A DNA stretch of 41,959 bases from Chrysochromulina tobinii (Eukaryota > Haptophyta > Prymnesiales > Chrysochromulinaceae): positions 1 to 41,959 of the forward strand of contig JWZX01003363.1 of the NCBI GenBank assembly GCA_001275005.1. Reading direction: 5' to 3'. Below are positions 26,464 through 35,819 of this stretch, one piece after another (positions within the stretch are counted from its first letter, which is position 1; every line of letters starts with the position of its first letter). The notes under the pieces were generated by a model, which was not told the DNA's origin, searched no databases, and saw nothing but the letters and a program-made list of their open reading frames with translations. Both the position numbers and the translations under genes were made by a program.

Positions 26464-29400
26464 TCAGCTCTGCCCCCAGTTAGGCATCTCGTTGCCCTCC
26501 TCCTGTTGCTGGTGGCTGACCTCGTCCTCGACGTCAACGCCAAGCATCATTTCCGCCAGTCGATCCGCGAGGTTGTTGGCACCGTCTACGTCACCGCCTC
26601 CAAATGGGTCGTCACCGCCCCCAAATGGGTCGTCACCGCCTCCAAATGGGTCGTCGTCTCCCTGTGCCGGTGGTGGTGGTGGAGGAACGCCGGTGTACGC
26701 ATTCTTCTCGATGCACGTGCGCAGCAGCTTGCCCCAGTGCGGGTCTGGCGCGAGGACCGAGGGATTGCCGACGATGATCAAGAGCGAACAGGCGCGCGTC
26801 AGCGCGACGTTGAAGCGCTTCGGATTATCGAGGAAGCCGAGGCTGTGCTTCGCGTCGAAGCCGATGAAGTCCTTATTGCTACGAACGGTGGAGATGATAA
26901 TGACGCGCCGCTCCTGGCCCTGGAAGAGCTCGGTGCTGCCAACCTTGACGCCGCCCAAGTCTTGGCCCTTGAGCAGCTTACTGATCTTCTGCATCTGCTT
27001 GTTGTACGGCGTGATCACCCCGATGTGCTCCTGCTGCAGGGGGTTCTGCCGCATGCGCAGCAGCGACTCGACGTAGCGCAGGACCTGGATGGCCTCATCC
27101 GCGTTGAACCACGACGGAGAATTGCCCTCGCGGTCATCCTTGCCCTCGATGCCGTGGAAGAGCATCGGTACCCGAGGGTTGGGAAGGCCATCCCACTGCA
27201 GGCAGCAGTTGCGCAGGGTGGGATCTGCGTACGCTTCGAGCTCACCCTCGTAAAAGAGCTCATTAGGCAAATGGAGCAGCTCCTCGTGCGAGCGGAAGTT
27301 GCGCACGAGCTTGGTGAGCACGTGGGGATTGTACCCGCCGCCGGCCGCGCGCGCGTACACCTCACGCGACATGAGCCGCTCGAGGTACGAGGTCGCGAGC
27401 CCAAAGGTCTTGGCGAGGCCGTGATGAATGACGGGGCCGAGTTGTTTCGGATCGCCCGAGAGCACCATCTGACCGTCCGGCGCGAGAAGACCTGCGACGC
27501 AAGCAATCGCCTCGGGCTCCATCGCCTGCCCGGCCTCGTCGATGACGATTAGGTCGAAGGCGCCGCGGGGCACGCCGAGATTGTAGAGCGAGCCACCCAT
27601 GCTAAGAGTGGCTACGACGATGCGCTTCTTGAGTAGGTCCTCCCTTGTGACAGAGGGGTAACAGCGTTTCTCGTCGTCATACCCCTGTGTGAACGGCCGC
27701 ACTCTCTCAGGTACCTCGTTGTGATGGCGCATGTACGACATGAAGCGCAGCATCTCCATACGCCCGGCGATCGCGCCGTAGTGCCCGAGCTTCTCGCAGC
27801 AGACATCGGCCGCTGTGTTCGTCGGCGCGCACACGAGCACCTTCGAGCTCTTGAAGCCTTTGACGAACTGCAGGATGAGCTCGACCACGGTGGTGGTCTT
27901 GCCTGTGCCCGGCGGGCCGAAGACAATGTACGGCACCTGGCGCTTCTCGCCGAGGAGGACGGCCCGAACGGCCGCCGCCTGTTCATCGTTCGCCGCGACA
28001 TTGACATTCATGAGACGCATCTCGCGACTGACACGCTGGCGGTCCGCGTCGGTGATGCGATCGGAGGAGGCGGGCTGGGCGAGGAGATGCGCAGGAGACG
28101 GGAAGAGGACGGCGTCACGTAGCGCGCTCGTGAGGGTGAGGCCTTGGTAGAAGATGCGCAGCGGGCGACGGCCGAGCGTAAAGCGCACCTCGACGCGCAT
28201 GCCGTCGATGTACGACTGTGCAAACTGTGGGTGGAAGTGCAGTACCACCTCCTCTCGCTGAATGTCGACTGCCCGGCCCTGCCACCGCTTCGAGTTGCCC
28301 GGCAGCTTGACCCACACAGTGTCGCCACGCAGGACCGACGGCCGTTTCTCGGCCAGCCCGTGGACGATCAGCATGAAGTTGCTGCCAGTGCGGCGCAGGA
28401 TGGTGCTCTTCTCCTCGACCAGGTCGAAGGATGCGAGGTCGGCGTGCAGCTGGATCTCCTCCGTCCACAGAAGATTCTCGAAGTAAACAGGGTAAATCGC
28501 CATCGCCTCGTGAGCGGGTGCGGACTTCATCATCTGCTGGCCCTGCTCGAGCGCCGCGGCCGCGACCTTCGGATCTTCAAGCAGCAGCTTCTTCCACGCG
28601 CGGTTCAAGTCGTGCCCTCCCAGACTCGGCCCCTGTGAACCGCTGCCTCCGATCCCCCCCTGCTCCGGCGGCGCTAGAATCGTCTCACCCTCCTCCTCTA
28701 GGCGAGGCGGCCGCCGGCGCTTCGGCTTCTGATACGGCGCGCTCGGCTTGAGGTCGTCGTGCAGGTCGGCGTCGCCGCACCGCGCCTCGACGAAGCGGCA
28801 GATAGTGAAGCGCCTACCGCCAGCGGACTGGAAGCTCAGCACGAGCACATCACCGGCCATGCCTTCGGCGCTCGGATGATAGGTGAGCTTGATCGAGGTT
28901 GGGCTGCCAGGCCGCAGCGCGAGCGGCACCACCGACGGGCCGGCCGCAACAAAGCTGCACACGAAGAAGTCCTGGCGCATGAGCGTGAAGCTCTGTAGCG
29001 ACAGACCCTCGAGGCCCGTCGAGATCGTGATCACGCGATCATCCGTGGCGCCGAGAGCAACGATGCGGTCGAAGCTCACCTGGGCGGGTTGCACACGCAC
29101 GCCAAACTTGTCCGCCTCGAGATTCTCGCGCTGCGCGCGCAGCTGCTCAAACTTCTGGAACATGCCGACGGGCTTGAACTTGATCGTGTCACTCGACATT
29201 GTGATGAGCTTGAGCTTGAAGCTGAGGCTGTAAATGACTTGACTCGGAGGTGCCTTCGCCATCTGTCGGCCCTGGGCGCGCTGGTACTCCCGCCACTCGT
29301 TGTATGCTTTCGTAAACTCGCTGCGCGTTTCGCAGCGCTGGCGGAGAGACGCATCCTCCATCAAGCAGTCGTAGAATGCGCGAGCGACTTGCTCGAGTGT

Positions 29401-31032
29401 TGCGAGCTCCGGATCGGGCTCGGGCTCCGAGCTGACCGCGCGCACGACCGAGCCATAGCTGGTTAGCTCGAGCGAAAACATATGCGGACGCGCCTCGATG
29501 ATTGACTTGAGCGGCTGACGCAAGTGGTCCGGCTTGCGTACGAGGCTGCCAAGCACGCCAAGGAGGAGACCCCGACCCTCACGACTGGAGGGCAGCAGGA
29601 GATAGTCTAGCAGCCGAGCAGCGTACTCATCGGCGGAGTCTTCTGCAGAGCCTGAGGAGCGCGTGCCTGGCGCTTGTGCGAGGCTCACCCTCTCACCGCC
29701 ACCGCCCTGATTGGGGTCGCGCGTGCCTGGCGCTGGAGGTGCAATGGGTGCTTTCGTAGCCGTCATCGCCATCTGCAGTTGAAGCTGCTCGAGAGCGTCG
29801 CCTAACCAGAGAGGAGGTGCTGGTGCTGTTGCTGGTGCTGTGACGACCGGAGGAACCAAATCAGGAACCAGCCCGCCAGAGCCCCCGCCGGAGGCCGTCA
29901 GAGTCAGCTCGACGTCCACCTTCGTCCAGCCCTTCCAACAGCTGTTGCAGTAGAAGACGCCGTCTGTGTCGGTTCGGCCACCCGCCTTGCTCTGGCAGGA
30001 CTCGCAAGCCTGCACTGCATCGACCACCTGAGATACGATCTCGAGCCATCCGCCGCCTGAGACGTTAGGGTCAGGCTGAAACTTTAGGCGCCCGCGTGCA
30101 TCCTCGTGGCCGCATAGGTACTTGAGCTTCTTGGTCGCCGGGAGCACAGAGCGGTCTACCGACGGGTGCGCGTTATAGAACTCGTTGAGCTGCGCGGCAG
30201 TCACGCGCTGCTCGCCCCTGGTCCGGATCCACGCGCATAGCAGCGTGACGAACTGGCCGATGCCTGGCGCGTGTTCAGTCGTTGCTGGTGCTGATGCTGG
30301 TGCTGATGCTGGTGCTGGTGCTGAGCCTGTCGAGCGCGTGCCTGGCGCTTGAGCGAGGCTCACCCTCTCACCGCCACTGCACTGGTTGGGGTCGCTCGTG
30401 CCTGGCGCTCGAGGTGGGCGCCGTGGGCCCCCGGCAGTAGTTGCCAAGCTGATATTGACAGCAATCGGACGGCCAGCATGCTCGCCAACCTCGTAGGATA
30501 TCTCGTCGTTCTCGTCGAGAGTGAACTGCGTAGTGAAGTTGCCCCGGTGGATGAAGATGTCATCCCCACCCGCTGCTGGCGTTGCAAAACCGATGCCCTT
30601 CTTGCGGTCGAACCACTTGACGGTGCCTTTTCCCGCCTCATCGAACTGGCCGATTCCCAAAGTTGCAGTGCGCGTGCCTGGCGCTGGAGGTGCAATGGGT
30701 GCTTTCGTAGCCGTCATCGCCATCTGCAGTTGAAGCTGCTCGAGAGCGTCGCCTAACCGGAGAGGAGGTGCTGGTGCTGTTGTAAGTGTATCTGTTGCAG
30801 AGCCTGTCGAGCGCGTGCCTGGCGCTTGAGCGAGGCTCACCCTCTCACTGCCAGGAGCCTCGCCCTGATTGGGGTCGTGCAGAATGAATTCTTGCCGCCC
30901 TTTTACGATAGACTTCAGGCCGCCGACGACTCCGGGTGGCTTCGGCACGCAGCTGCCAAGTGAATCAAGCCTACAAATGCCCTGCGGCTGCGAACGGATG
31001 TGTGCCACAAGTCGCGCGACGTAATCCTCCAT
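26464..31032 (-). CDS. MOV10/SDE3-like RNA helicase with cold-shock and helix-turn-helix-like modules
   Basis: The intronless gene encodes 1522 residues; human MOV10 has about 1000. The helicase core is superfamily 1, Upf1-like: Walker A GPPGTGKTTT near 1037, motif II DEAGQAMEPE near 1165 (DEAG is typical of MOV10), GDPKQLGPV, ITPYNKQ, FQGQERR and NVALTRA. A beta-rich domain before the core (about 600-850) matches the MOV10 N-terminal region. Further N-terminal are a wHTH/LOTUS-like module (about 1-52) and a cold-shock domain (about 131-197, GTVKWFDRKKGIGFATP). A second helical module (about 257-325), a CxxC...CxxC zinc ribbon (CESC, CNSC, about 341-365) and a second copy of the first module (about 470-525) follow. 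Near-identical linkers join them. The C-terminal tail has DDPFGGG repeats. MOV10/SDE3/Armitage proteins act in small-RNA silencing and transposon control; that role is inferred here. Confidence 0.92.
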   Translation of the reverse strand: MEDYVARLVAHIRSQPQGICRLDSLGSCVPKPPGVVGGLKSIVKGRQEFILHDPNQGEAPGSERVSLAQAPGTRSTGSATDTLTTAPAPPLRLGDALEQLQLQMAMTATKAPIAPPAPGTRTATLGIGQFDEAGKGTVKWFDRKKGIGFATPAAGGDDIFIHRGNFTTQFTLDENDEISYEVGEHAGRPIAVNISLATTAGGPRRPPRAPGTSDPNQCSGGERVSLAQAPGTRSTGSAPAPASAPASAPATTEHAPGIGQFVTLLCAWIRTRGEQRVTAAQLNEFYNAHPSVDRSVLPATKKLKYLCGHEDARGRLKFQPDPNVSGGGWLEIVSQVVDAVQACESCQSKAGGRTDTDGVFYCNSCWKGWTKVDVELTLTASGGGSGGLVPDLVPPVVTAPATAPAPPLWLGDALEQLQLQMAMTATKAPIAPPAPGTRDPNQGGGGERVSLAQAPGTRSSGSAEDSADEYAARLLDYLLLPSSREGRGLLLGVLGSLVRKPDHLRQPLKSIIEARPHMFSLELTSYGSVVRAVSSEPEPDPELATLEQVARAFYDCLMEDASLRQRCETRSEFTKAYNEWREYQRAQGRQMAKAPPSQVIYSLSFKLKLITMSSDTIKFKPVGMFQKFEQLRAQRENLEADKFGVRVQPAQVSFDRIVALGATDDRVITISTGLEGLSLQSFTLMRQDFFVCSFVAAGPSVVPLALRPGSPTSIKLTYHPSAEGMAGDVLVLSFQSAGGRRFTICRFVEARCGDADLHDDLKPSAPYQKPKRRRPPRLEEEGETILAPPEQGGIGGSGSQGPSLGGHDLNRAWKKLLLEDPKVAAAALEQGQQMMKSAPAHEAMAIYPVYFENLLWTEEIQLHADLASFDLVEEKSTILRRTGSNFMLIVHGLAEKRPSVLRGDTVWVKLPGNSKRWQGRAVDIQREEVVLHFHPQFAQSYIDGMRVEVRFTLGRRPLRIFYQGLTLTSALRDAVLFPSPAHLLAQPASSDRITDADRQRVSREMRLMNVNVAANDEQAAAVRAVLLGEKRQVPYIVFGPPGTGKTTTVVELILQFVKGFKSSKVLVCAPTNTAADVCCEKLGHYGAIAGRMEMLRFMSYMRHHNEVPERVRPFTQGYDDEKRCYPSVTREDLLKKRIVVATLSMGGSLYNLGVPRGAFDLIVIDEAGQAMEPEAIACVAGLLAPDGQMVLSGDPKQLGPVIHHGLAKTFGLATSYLERLMSREVYARAAGGGYNPHVLTKLVRNFRSHEELLHLPNELFYEGELEAYADPTLRNCCLQWDGLPNPRVPMLFHGIEGKDDREGNSPSWFNADEAIQVLRYVESLLRMRQNPLQQEHIGVITPYNKQMQKISKLLKGQDLGGVKVGSTELFQGQERRVIIISTVRSNKDFIGFDAKHSLGFLDNPKRFNVALTRACSLLIIVGNPSVLAPDPHWGKLLRTCIEKNAYTGVPPPPPPAQGDDDPFGGGDDPFGGGDDPFGGGDVDGANNLADRLAEMMLGVDVEDEVSHQQQEEGNEMPNWGQS
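29720..29831 (-). repeat. copy A of a 112-nt repeat in the helicase gene
   Basis: This is identical to 30671-30782 except for one base (CCAGAG against CCGGAG). The copies are 951 nt apart, in frame, and encode the linker segment LGDALEQLQLQMAMTATKAP and neighbours. Confidence 0.9.
30671..30782 (-). repeat. copy B of a 112-nt repeat in the helicase gene
   Basis: This is the partner of 29720-29831. A second linker family (ERVSLAQAPGTRSTGSA) recurs three times in the same protein, next to these copies. Confidence 0.9.
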
Positions 31033-31673
31033 GTGCGTTCTTCCTCAGGTCTTTGCGCTCGCCACTTAGGTGGTCTTTCTCGTCGGTGACAGATTGTGAA
31101 TGGACTCTCGCTTGCAAGTCGTGTCACGATCGAAAGCAAACAAACTTCCTCCGCTTTTGGAAACCACCCACCCAAAACAGGTTTCCGGTCGTCTCAAAGG
31201 ACGGCTCCGCTCTCCTCGGTCCGACACAAGTACTGAGTCCTCGCACTCCACGCTGACGCTCGCTCGGGCTAAAATTCAATTTCGCTACATGTAGTGAGGT
31301 CGGTCTCTCCCAGCAAACAGTTTACAAAAAGTGTGATCTCTGGTGCTCGCTGCCCTATACTACCGGGTACCGGGCGGGATTGTTCCGCGCGTGTTGTGAT
31401 CTTGAACTTGATGGGAAGCAGGGAAGGGGGTACATGCACATGTAGAACTGTATCTGTGGGACATCATGTGTGTCGATGTGTGTGACTTGGTGAGTCACAA
31501 TTTCCTCTCCAGCTGCCCGGCCCTGATATGATTGCCTGAAGTGAGCGCGTTCGTACATAGCAATCACGTGGGCTGGTCGTTCTTCGAGCTAAAAGCATTC
31601 TGGAAAAGCATTCTTCGGACATCGGAGTTAATAAAGTAAGCCATTCACAGCCAATTCACACTCCTCCTTCGCG
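31033..31673. promoter_or_regulatory. long divergent intergenic region, helicase / coiled-coil gene
   Basis: The 641 nt between divergent start codons is the largest gap in the window and should carry both promoters. It is AT-richer than the coding DNA. No clear TATA box, repeat array or RNA gene is recognised. Confidence 0.45.
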
Positions 31674-32378
31674 ATGATGTCGCGTACCGGCACCGGACGG
31701 CCGCAGGCCGCCACATCCTTGCTGCCGCCCAAGGCCGCCTCCGGAGAGTTTGAGATGCTCTGGAGCGCCTGGTGCAACCAGGCTCGCGATCCGAGCCGTC
31801 CTTCTTCGGAAGCCGACGGCATCTCGGACATGCTCAGCGCCTTACCCAAACTGCCGCCGCCGCCGCCTCCGCTCGCCGAGAGCGACGTGCGCTCGGTGAT
31901 CGCAGCGCAGCAAAAGATCATCCAGGAGCTCGAGCAGCAGTTGCGCCGTGGTGGAGTCGCCGACAGTTCCGAGAGCCTCGGCGATCTACGGCGTCAGAAT
32001 GCAGCTATCACCGCGAGGTGCATAGCGTTGGAGCAGCAACTTGCCGACGCTCAGACGCGGTGTCGATGCGTGGAGGACCTCAATGCAAAGTGGCGCGAGC
32101 AGTACAGCATTCTGAAAAAGCGCGAGGAGGAATCTTGGGAGCGGCTGCAGCGCAGCCTAAAGCGCGTGGACCGCGCTGACCAGGCGGAGCAGAGCCATCA
32201 GAAGCTTACCTCGGCGCTCAAGCAACGCAGCGCCGAGGTCGTGAAACAAGGGCAGCGCATCGCGGAGCTGGAGGCCATGGTGGAGCACCTTCGGACGGCG
32301 CTCGCCGTCGCAATGGGCACTCTGACACCTGAGGCGCTTGAAGTGAGGTGGCAGCACAGCGCAGAGGATGCCTTGTGA
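31674..32378 (+). CDS. coiled-coil protein, unknown family
   Basis: The single-exon gene gives 234 residues, starting at ATG-ATG. Residues 1-70 are low complexity, with a proline run (LPPPPPPLAE). From about 75 to the end the sequence shows heptad spacing (QKIIQELEQQLRRG, RCIALEQQLADAQTRC, RSAEVVKQGQRIAELEAMVE), so a long dimeric coiled coil is likely. No catalytic motif, signal peptide or membrane span is visible. High Glu/Gln/Arg content fits a structural or basal-body-type scaffold, but no specific family can be named. It is head to head with the MOV10-like gene and converges on the carboxypeptidase gene. Confidence 0.7.
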   Translation: MMSRTGTGRPQAATSLLPPKAASGEFEMLWSAWCNQARDPSRPSSEADGISDMLSALPKLPPPPPPLAESDVRSVIAAQQKIIQELEQQLRRGGVADSSESLGDLRRQNAAITARCIALEQQLADAQTRCRCVEDLNAKWREQYSILKKREEESWERLQRSLKRVDRADQAEQSHQKLTSALKQRSAEVVKQGQRIAELEAMVEHLRTALAVAMGTLTPEALEVRWQHSAEDAL

Positions 32379-32664
32379 AAGCGACCTGGTGGTGCTCGAG
32401 TCGGCCTGGTGGTACTGTTCGAGAAAACACCGACAACCGTGTGGCGTGTGGCTTAAGAGCCGGCGAAGTACTACGTGTAGCGTGCGACGCGGGTGGCCAG
32501 GGTCCCCTGTACGGGGTATGTTGTTTTCTTCATCTAGAGTCAAGTCAAGTCTGACTAAGTCGCGTGCGGTCGTCCCTGTGCCCGTCCCTCGTGCGCGTCG
32601 CGTGTTACGCTAGCCTGTATGCACAACGCAGCTGTAGAGGCGTCCGTTTGCGGTGCGACTATTC

Positions 32665-35600
32665 TTATTGAAGGCCTCTCTCGCGGTCGCGCGATGCCGA
32701 CCCCGACCGGCCCACGCGAAGCGGCTGCAGCGCAGTTGGCCTCGCGGCGTGCGGCGGCGCGTGCAGCGCGCCGAAGCCACCGCCCGTGCGCCTGGAGCCG
32801 CTCAACGGCTGCAACGTCGGACCGGCGCCACCCGAGCCGGCACGTGGCGTGGGCGTGTCCGAGAGGGCGCTCGTGGACGTACAGCCTGAAGCGGACACCG
32901 CGCCGCCCGTGAGGAGGAATTGGGTGCTCATCCGTGACGAATCCGTGTGGAATTGGGTGCTCATCCGTGAGGCCGCGGCCGCGCCAGCCGCGAAGCCAGC
33001 GGAGTAGCAGACCGCCGCCGCGGCGCTGCCCATCACGGCGCTGCCCATCACGGCGCTGCCCACGCTGCCGCCGCCGGCGGCGGCAGCGCCAGCTCGGCCG
33101 CTAGACATGGCCGCGCCACTCGGCGCGAGAGCAAACGTAGAAGGGGCTGGCCTCGCGCCAGGGGCGCCAAAGGCGGCGTAACGTCCGGCGCGGGCGGCGA
33201 GTTCGTTACCGGTACCTGCGAGCCGGAGCGTGCCCACCCCCTGACTGGCCGCACTGACGATGGCGCCGTAGTCGGTTTCGTCAGCTTCGTCGAGATCTGG
33301 AGGGGGTCGTGTGCGTGGAGCCGCGAGGGCCGCGAGGGCCGCGGTCGCGAGCAGCGACGCCGGCGCATACGCCGCCGGCGCCGGCGCCACGAGCTTTGGT
33401 GGGGGTGCCGACCGCCCGTCGTTGAGCGCCGTCGCGGGCGGGGATTTCGTCACCTCCTCGTACGGGACGTGGATGGGGCCGCTGCGCCCGCCCGCGTGGC
33501 GCACGAGCGTTCGTCCAAGCCGCGCCGGCGATGGCTGCAACGTCGCGGCACCGAGCGCCGCCGCCGCCGCTGACGGCTCCTCGTCCTTCGCATCTGCGGC
33601 GACATGGAAGGTGGCCTCAGCGGCCGCGGCCGCTGCGTTCCTGGCACTGGCCGCGTCGTGCGACGCGGACAGCAGTGCGTCGACGACGTCCTGCATCCTC
33701 GTGACTCTCCCACCAGCATCTTCGTCGTCCATCTCGATGCCCTCCTCCCTGTCACTCAACCCGGCCTCTTCTTCCCCTCGCAGCTCGGGCTCGGCCTCCT
33801 CTTCGTCCTCCTCCTCGCCGTCGTCGTCCTCGTCGTCGTCGTCGCCGCGCCGTGCGGCGCGCGCGGCCGCGCGCTTCGATTCCTTCTTCGCCTGTGTGAG
33901 GACCCACTGGGTCACGATGCCACGCAGCTTCGCCATGCCCCCCGCATTCGGCGGTCCGAGGCGTGAACAAGGGTTCACACCGAGCATATCGAGCGCGGCG
34001 AGCGCCAGCGCCTTGCCCACATCCCGCCACGAGTCAGGCGTGTACTTGGGCGCGACGGACTTGAGAGGGGGGGGCGGCGGCGAGAGCGCGCCCTTGTCGA
34101 TGCCCTTGGGGATGTGCGGCGGCTGCAGCCGCGTAACTGTGCGTCCCATGTTGTAGTTACACTCGAGCGTATACACGTGCGTGAGGCCGGTCATCTTGTA
34201 GACGGCGACGCGGCCCGAGCCCTCCTTGGAGAGGCCGTCTCGCTTGTCGCGGCCGTACATGTTGCGCTCCGTGAACACGCAGCCGCCAAAGTCGAACCAA
34301 CGGCAGTTGGCGCCCACGAGCTTGGCGTAGAGCACATTGTCCACCATGCGCTCGGTCTCGGGCAGCGCGTTGCCGAAGAGGAAGCAGCCTCGCTTGGTGG
34401 CGTGTCCGTGCGTGTCGATGTAAAAGGAGAGGACGCCCTTGGCATGCAGATGGCGCACGAGCGCCGCGATGGCGTTCACACTTGGGTGCGTCTCGAACGG
34501 GCACGCGAGGTAGCACCGGTTCAGGTTGGCGCCGCGCGTGTCAGCTCGGTAGTGGCCCCGGTACACACCGTCCGGGTTGATCATCGGGATGAGCTTAAAG
34601 ACGAACCGCTCGCGCAGCGCGCGCGCTCGCGGATCGTGCTCGCGCAGCAGGAAGTTGACGAAGCCGTCGAAGACATGCGATGCGGGCGTCTCTCCCGGAT
34701 GGACACGCGCGGTGAGCATGAACACCGGCTTCGCTCCAAAAGAGCGAGCGCGGCTCCCGCCCTCGGGCATCAGCCCGGTCTGACGTAGAGGCTCCTCGGT
34801 CCTGCCCAGCATGCCGTTGGTGCCGCTCAGCGTGATCAGGTCGATGCGCCGACCCTCAAGCGAGCGCGTGAGCAGCTCCCGGTGGTAGTAGACTCCACCG
34901 GGACGGTATGGCGGCGCGACCGACGCGGCCGCTTGTACCGCTGCCACGGCGATCTCCGAGCAGTGGACCGAGGCCGCACCATCGGCAGCCGACGCGGCGG
35001 CGGCCAGTGCGGCGTCGTACACCCCCGGAGGCGCCTTGAGCTCGGCCTCGATGGGTGAGCTGCGTCCGACGCTCACGCCATGAGCGACGCCCGCGCGCTT
35101 CCACGCCGAAGTTGCAGCGGAGGCGCCGTCGCCGCTGCCGCCGCCGGCGCTGCTGCTGCTAGCGGCGCCGCTGCTGCTGCTACCGGCGCTGCTGCTCCGC
35201 CCGCTGTCGAGCGAGCCAGTCGCCTTATCACCCGTCGCCTTGACCGCCTCGGCCGCCTCGGCCGCGTCGGGCGCGGCAGGGGTGACAGCGGCAGGCAAGG
35301 CCGAGTCGGTTGCGATGGGTAGATGGATCGTCGCCGGTGGTAGACCGAAGACGGAGTCGAGCCATGCGAGCCGCGCAATATTGTCCGCGTACCCGTGCGG
35401 GAAGCAGAAGGCGAAATAGGTCGTCTCGTCCGGTTCACCGTCCATCTTGTGCCGGAAGCGCAGCACAAAGTTGTCCTCCTCTTTGCAGCCCGTGTACGTG
35501 GTTTGGAGCGGGATGCGCGTCCATGTCGGCCGCGAGGGCAGCACGCGCACCGACGGGCACATGCCCTGCCGGATGAGCTTTCCTTGCGCGTTCATGTTGT

Positions 35601-35817
35601 GGATGTAGAAGGTGAGTTGTCGGCCCTTGGCGGCGCCGCGCACGGCAAAGCCAAACCACGTTCGGTAGCCCTTTTCAAACGGCGTGCCCTCAGCGTCGCA
35701 CGCCGTCCAGAGCGCAAACTCGTGCTCGTCAACCTGCTCGACGCGCGACGCGTTGCCACTGTCGTAGTCGCTCGAGAAGCTCAGGTCGCCGCACTGGAAG
35801 CTGGAGAGGCGCTCCAT
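32665..35817 (-). CDS. cytosolic carboxypeptidase, CCP5/AGBL5-like tubulin deglutamylase
   Basis: The intronless gene encodes 1050 residues. An N-terminal beta domain at about 1-155 (GNASRVEQ, YRTWFGFAVRG, TYFAFCFPHGYAD) is the CCP-specific domain. A Ser/Ala-rich insert (about 170-300) separates it from the M14 peptidase domain at about 310-610. Zinc ligands are His373 and Glu376 (HPGETPASH) and His470 (DTHGH); the catalytic Glu is about 552 (TLECNYN). FKLIPMINPDGVYRGHYRAD and RGANLNRCY are hallmark CCP5-type blocks. CCP5 removes branch-point glutamates from tubulin, tuning microtubule and flagellar function. The last 430 residues are acidic then Ala/Gly/Ser-rich, with a duplicated MSTQF segment, and are probably disordered. 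The ATG shares a CCATGG palindrome with the ATG of the divergent ankyrin gene. Confidence 0.93.
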   Translation of the reverse strand: MERLSSFQCGDLSFSSDYDSGNASRVEQVDEHEFALWTACDAEGTPFEKGYRTWFGFAVRGAAKGRQLTFYIHNMNAQGKLIRQGMCPSVRVLPSRPTWTRIPLQTTYTGCKEEDNFVLRFRHKMDGEPDETTYFAFCFPHGYADNIARLAWLDSVFGLPPATIHLPIATDSALPAAVTPAAPDAAEAAEAVKATGDKATGSLDSGRSSSAGSSSSGAASSSSAGGGSGDGASAATSAWKRAGVAHGVSVGRSSPIEAELKAPPGVYDAALAAAASAADGAASVHCSEIAVAAVQAAASVAPPYRPGGVYYHRELLTRSLEGRRIDLITLSGTNGMLGRTEEPLRQTGLMPEGGSRARSFGAKPVFMLTARVHPGETPASHVFDGFVNFLLREHDPRARALRERFVFKLIPMINPDGVYRGHYRADTRGANLNRCYLACPFETHPSVNAIAALVRHLHAKGVLSFYIDTHGHATKRGCFLFGNALPETERMVDNVLYAKLVGANCRWFDFGGCVFTERNMYGRDKRDGLSKEGSGRVAVYKMTGLTHVYTLECNYNMGRTVTRLQPPHIPKGIDKGALSPPPPPLKSVAPKYTPDSWRDVGKALALAALDMLGVNPCSRLGPPNAGGMAKLRGIVTQWVLTQAKKESKRAAARAARRGDDDDEDDDGEEEDEEEAEPELRGEEEAGLSDREEGIEMDDEDAGGRVTRMQDVVDALLSASHDAASARNAAAAAAEATFHVAADAKDEEPSAAAAALGAATLQPSPARLGRTLVRHAGGRSGPIHVPYEEVTKSPPATALNDGRSAPPPKLVAPAPAAYAPASLLATAALAALAAPRTRPPPDLDEADETDYGAIVSAASQGVGTLRLAGTGNELAARAGRYAAFGAPGARPAPSTFALAPSGAAMSSGRAGAAAAGGGSVGSAVMGSAVMGSAAAAVCYSAGFAAGAAAASRMSTQFHTDSSRMSTQFLLTGGAVSASGCTSTSALSDTPTPRAGSGGAGPTLQPLSGSRRTGGGFGALHAPPHAARPTALQPLRVGRSGSASRDRERGLQ

Positions 35818-35819
35818 GG
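35814..35819. other. CCATGG palindrome holding two opposed start codons
   Basis: The minus-strand ATG of the carboxypeptidase (35817-35815) and a plus-strand ATG (35816-35818) overlap by two bases. If the plus gene starts instead at the next in-frame ATG (35843), only 25 nt separate the two coding regions. Confidence 0.8.
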
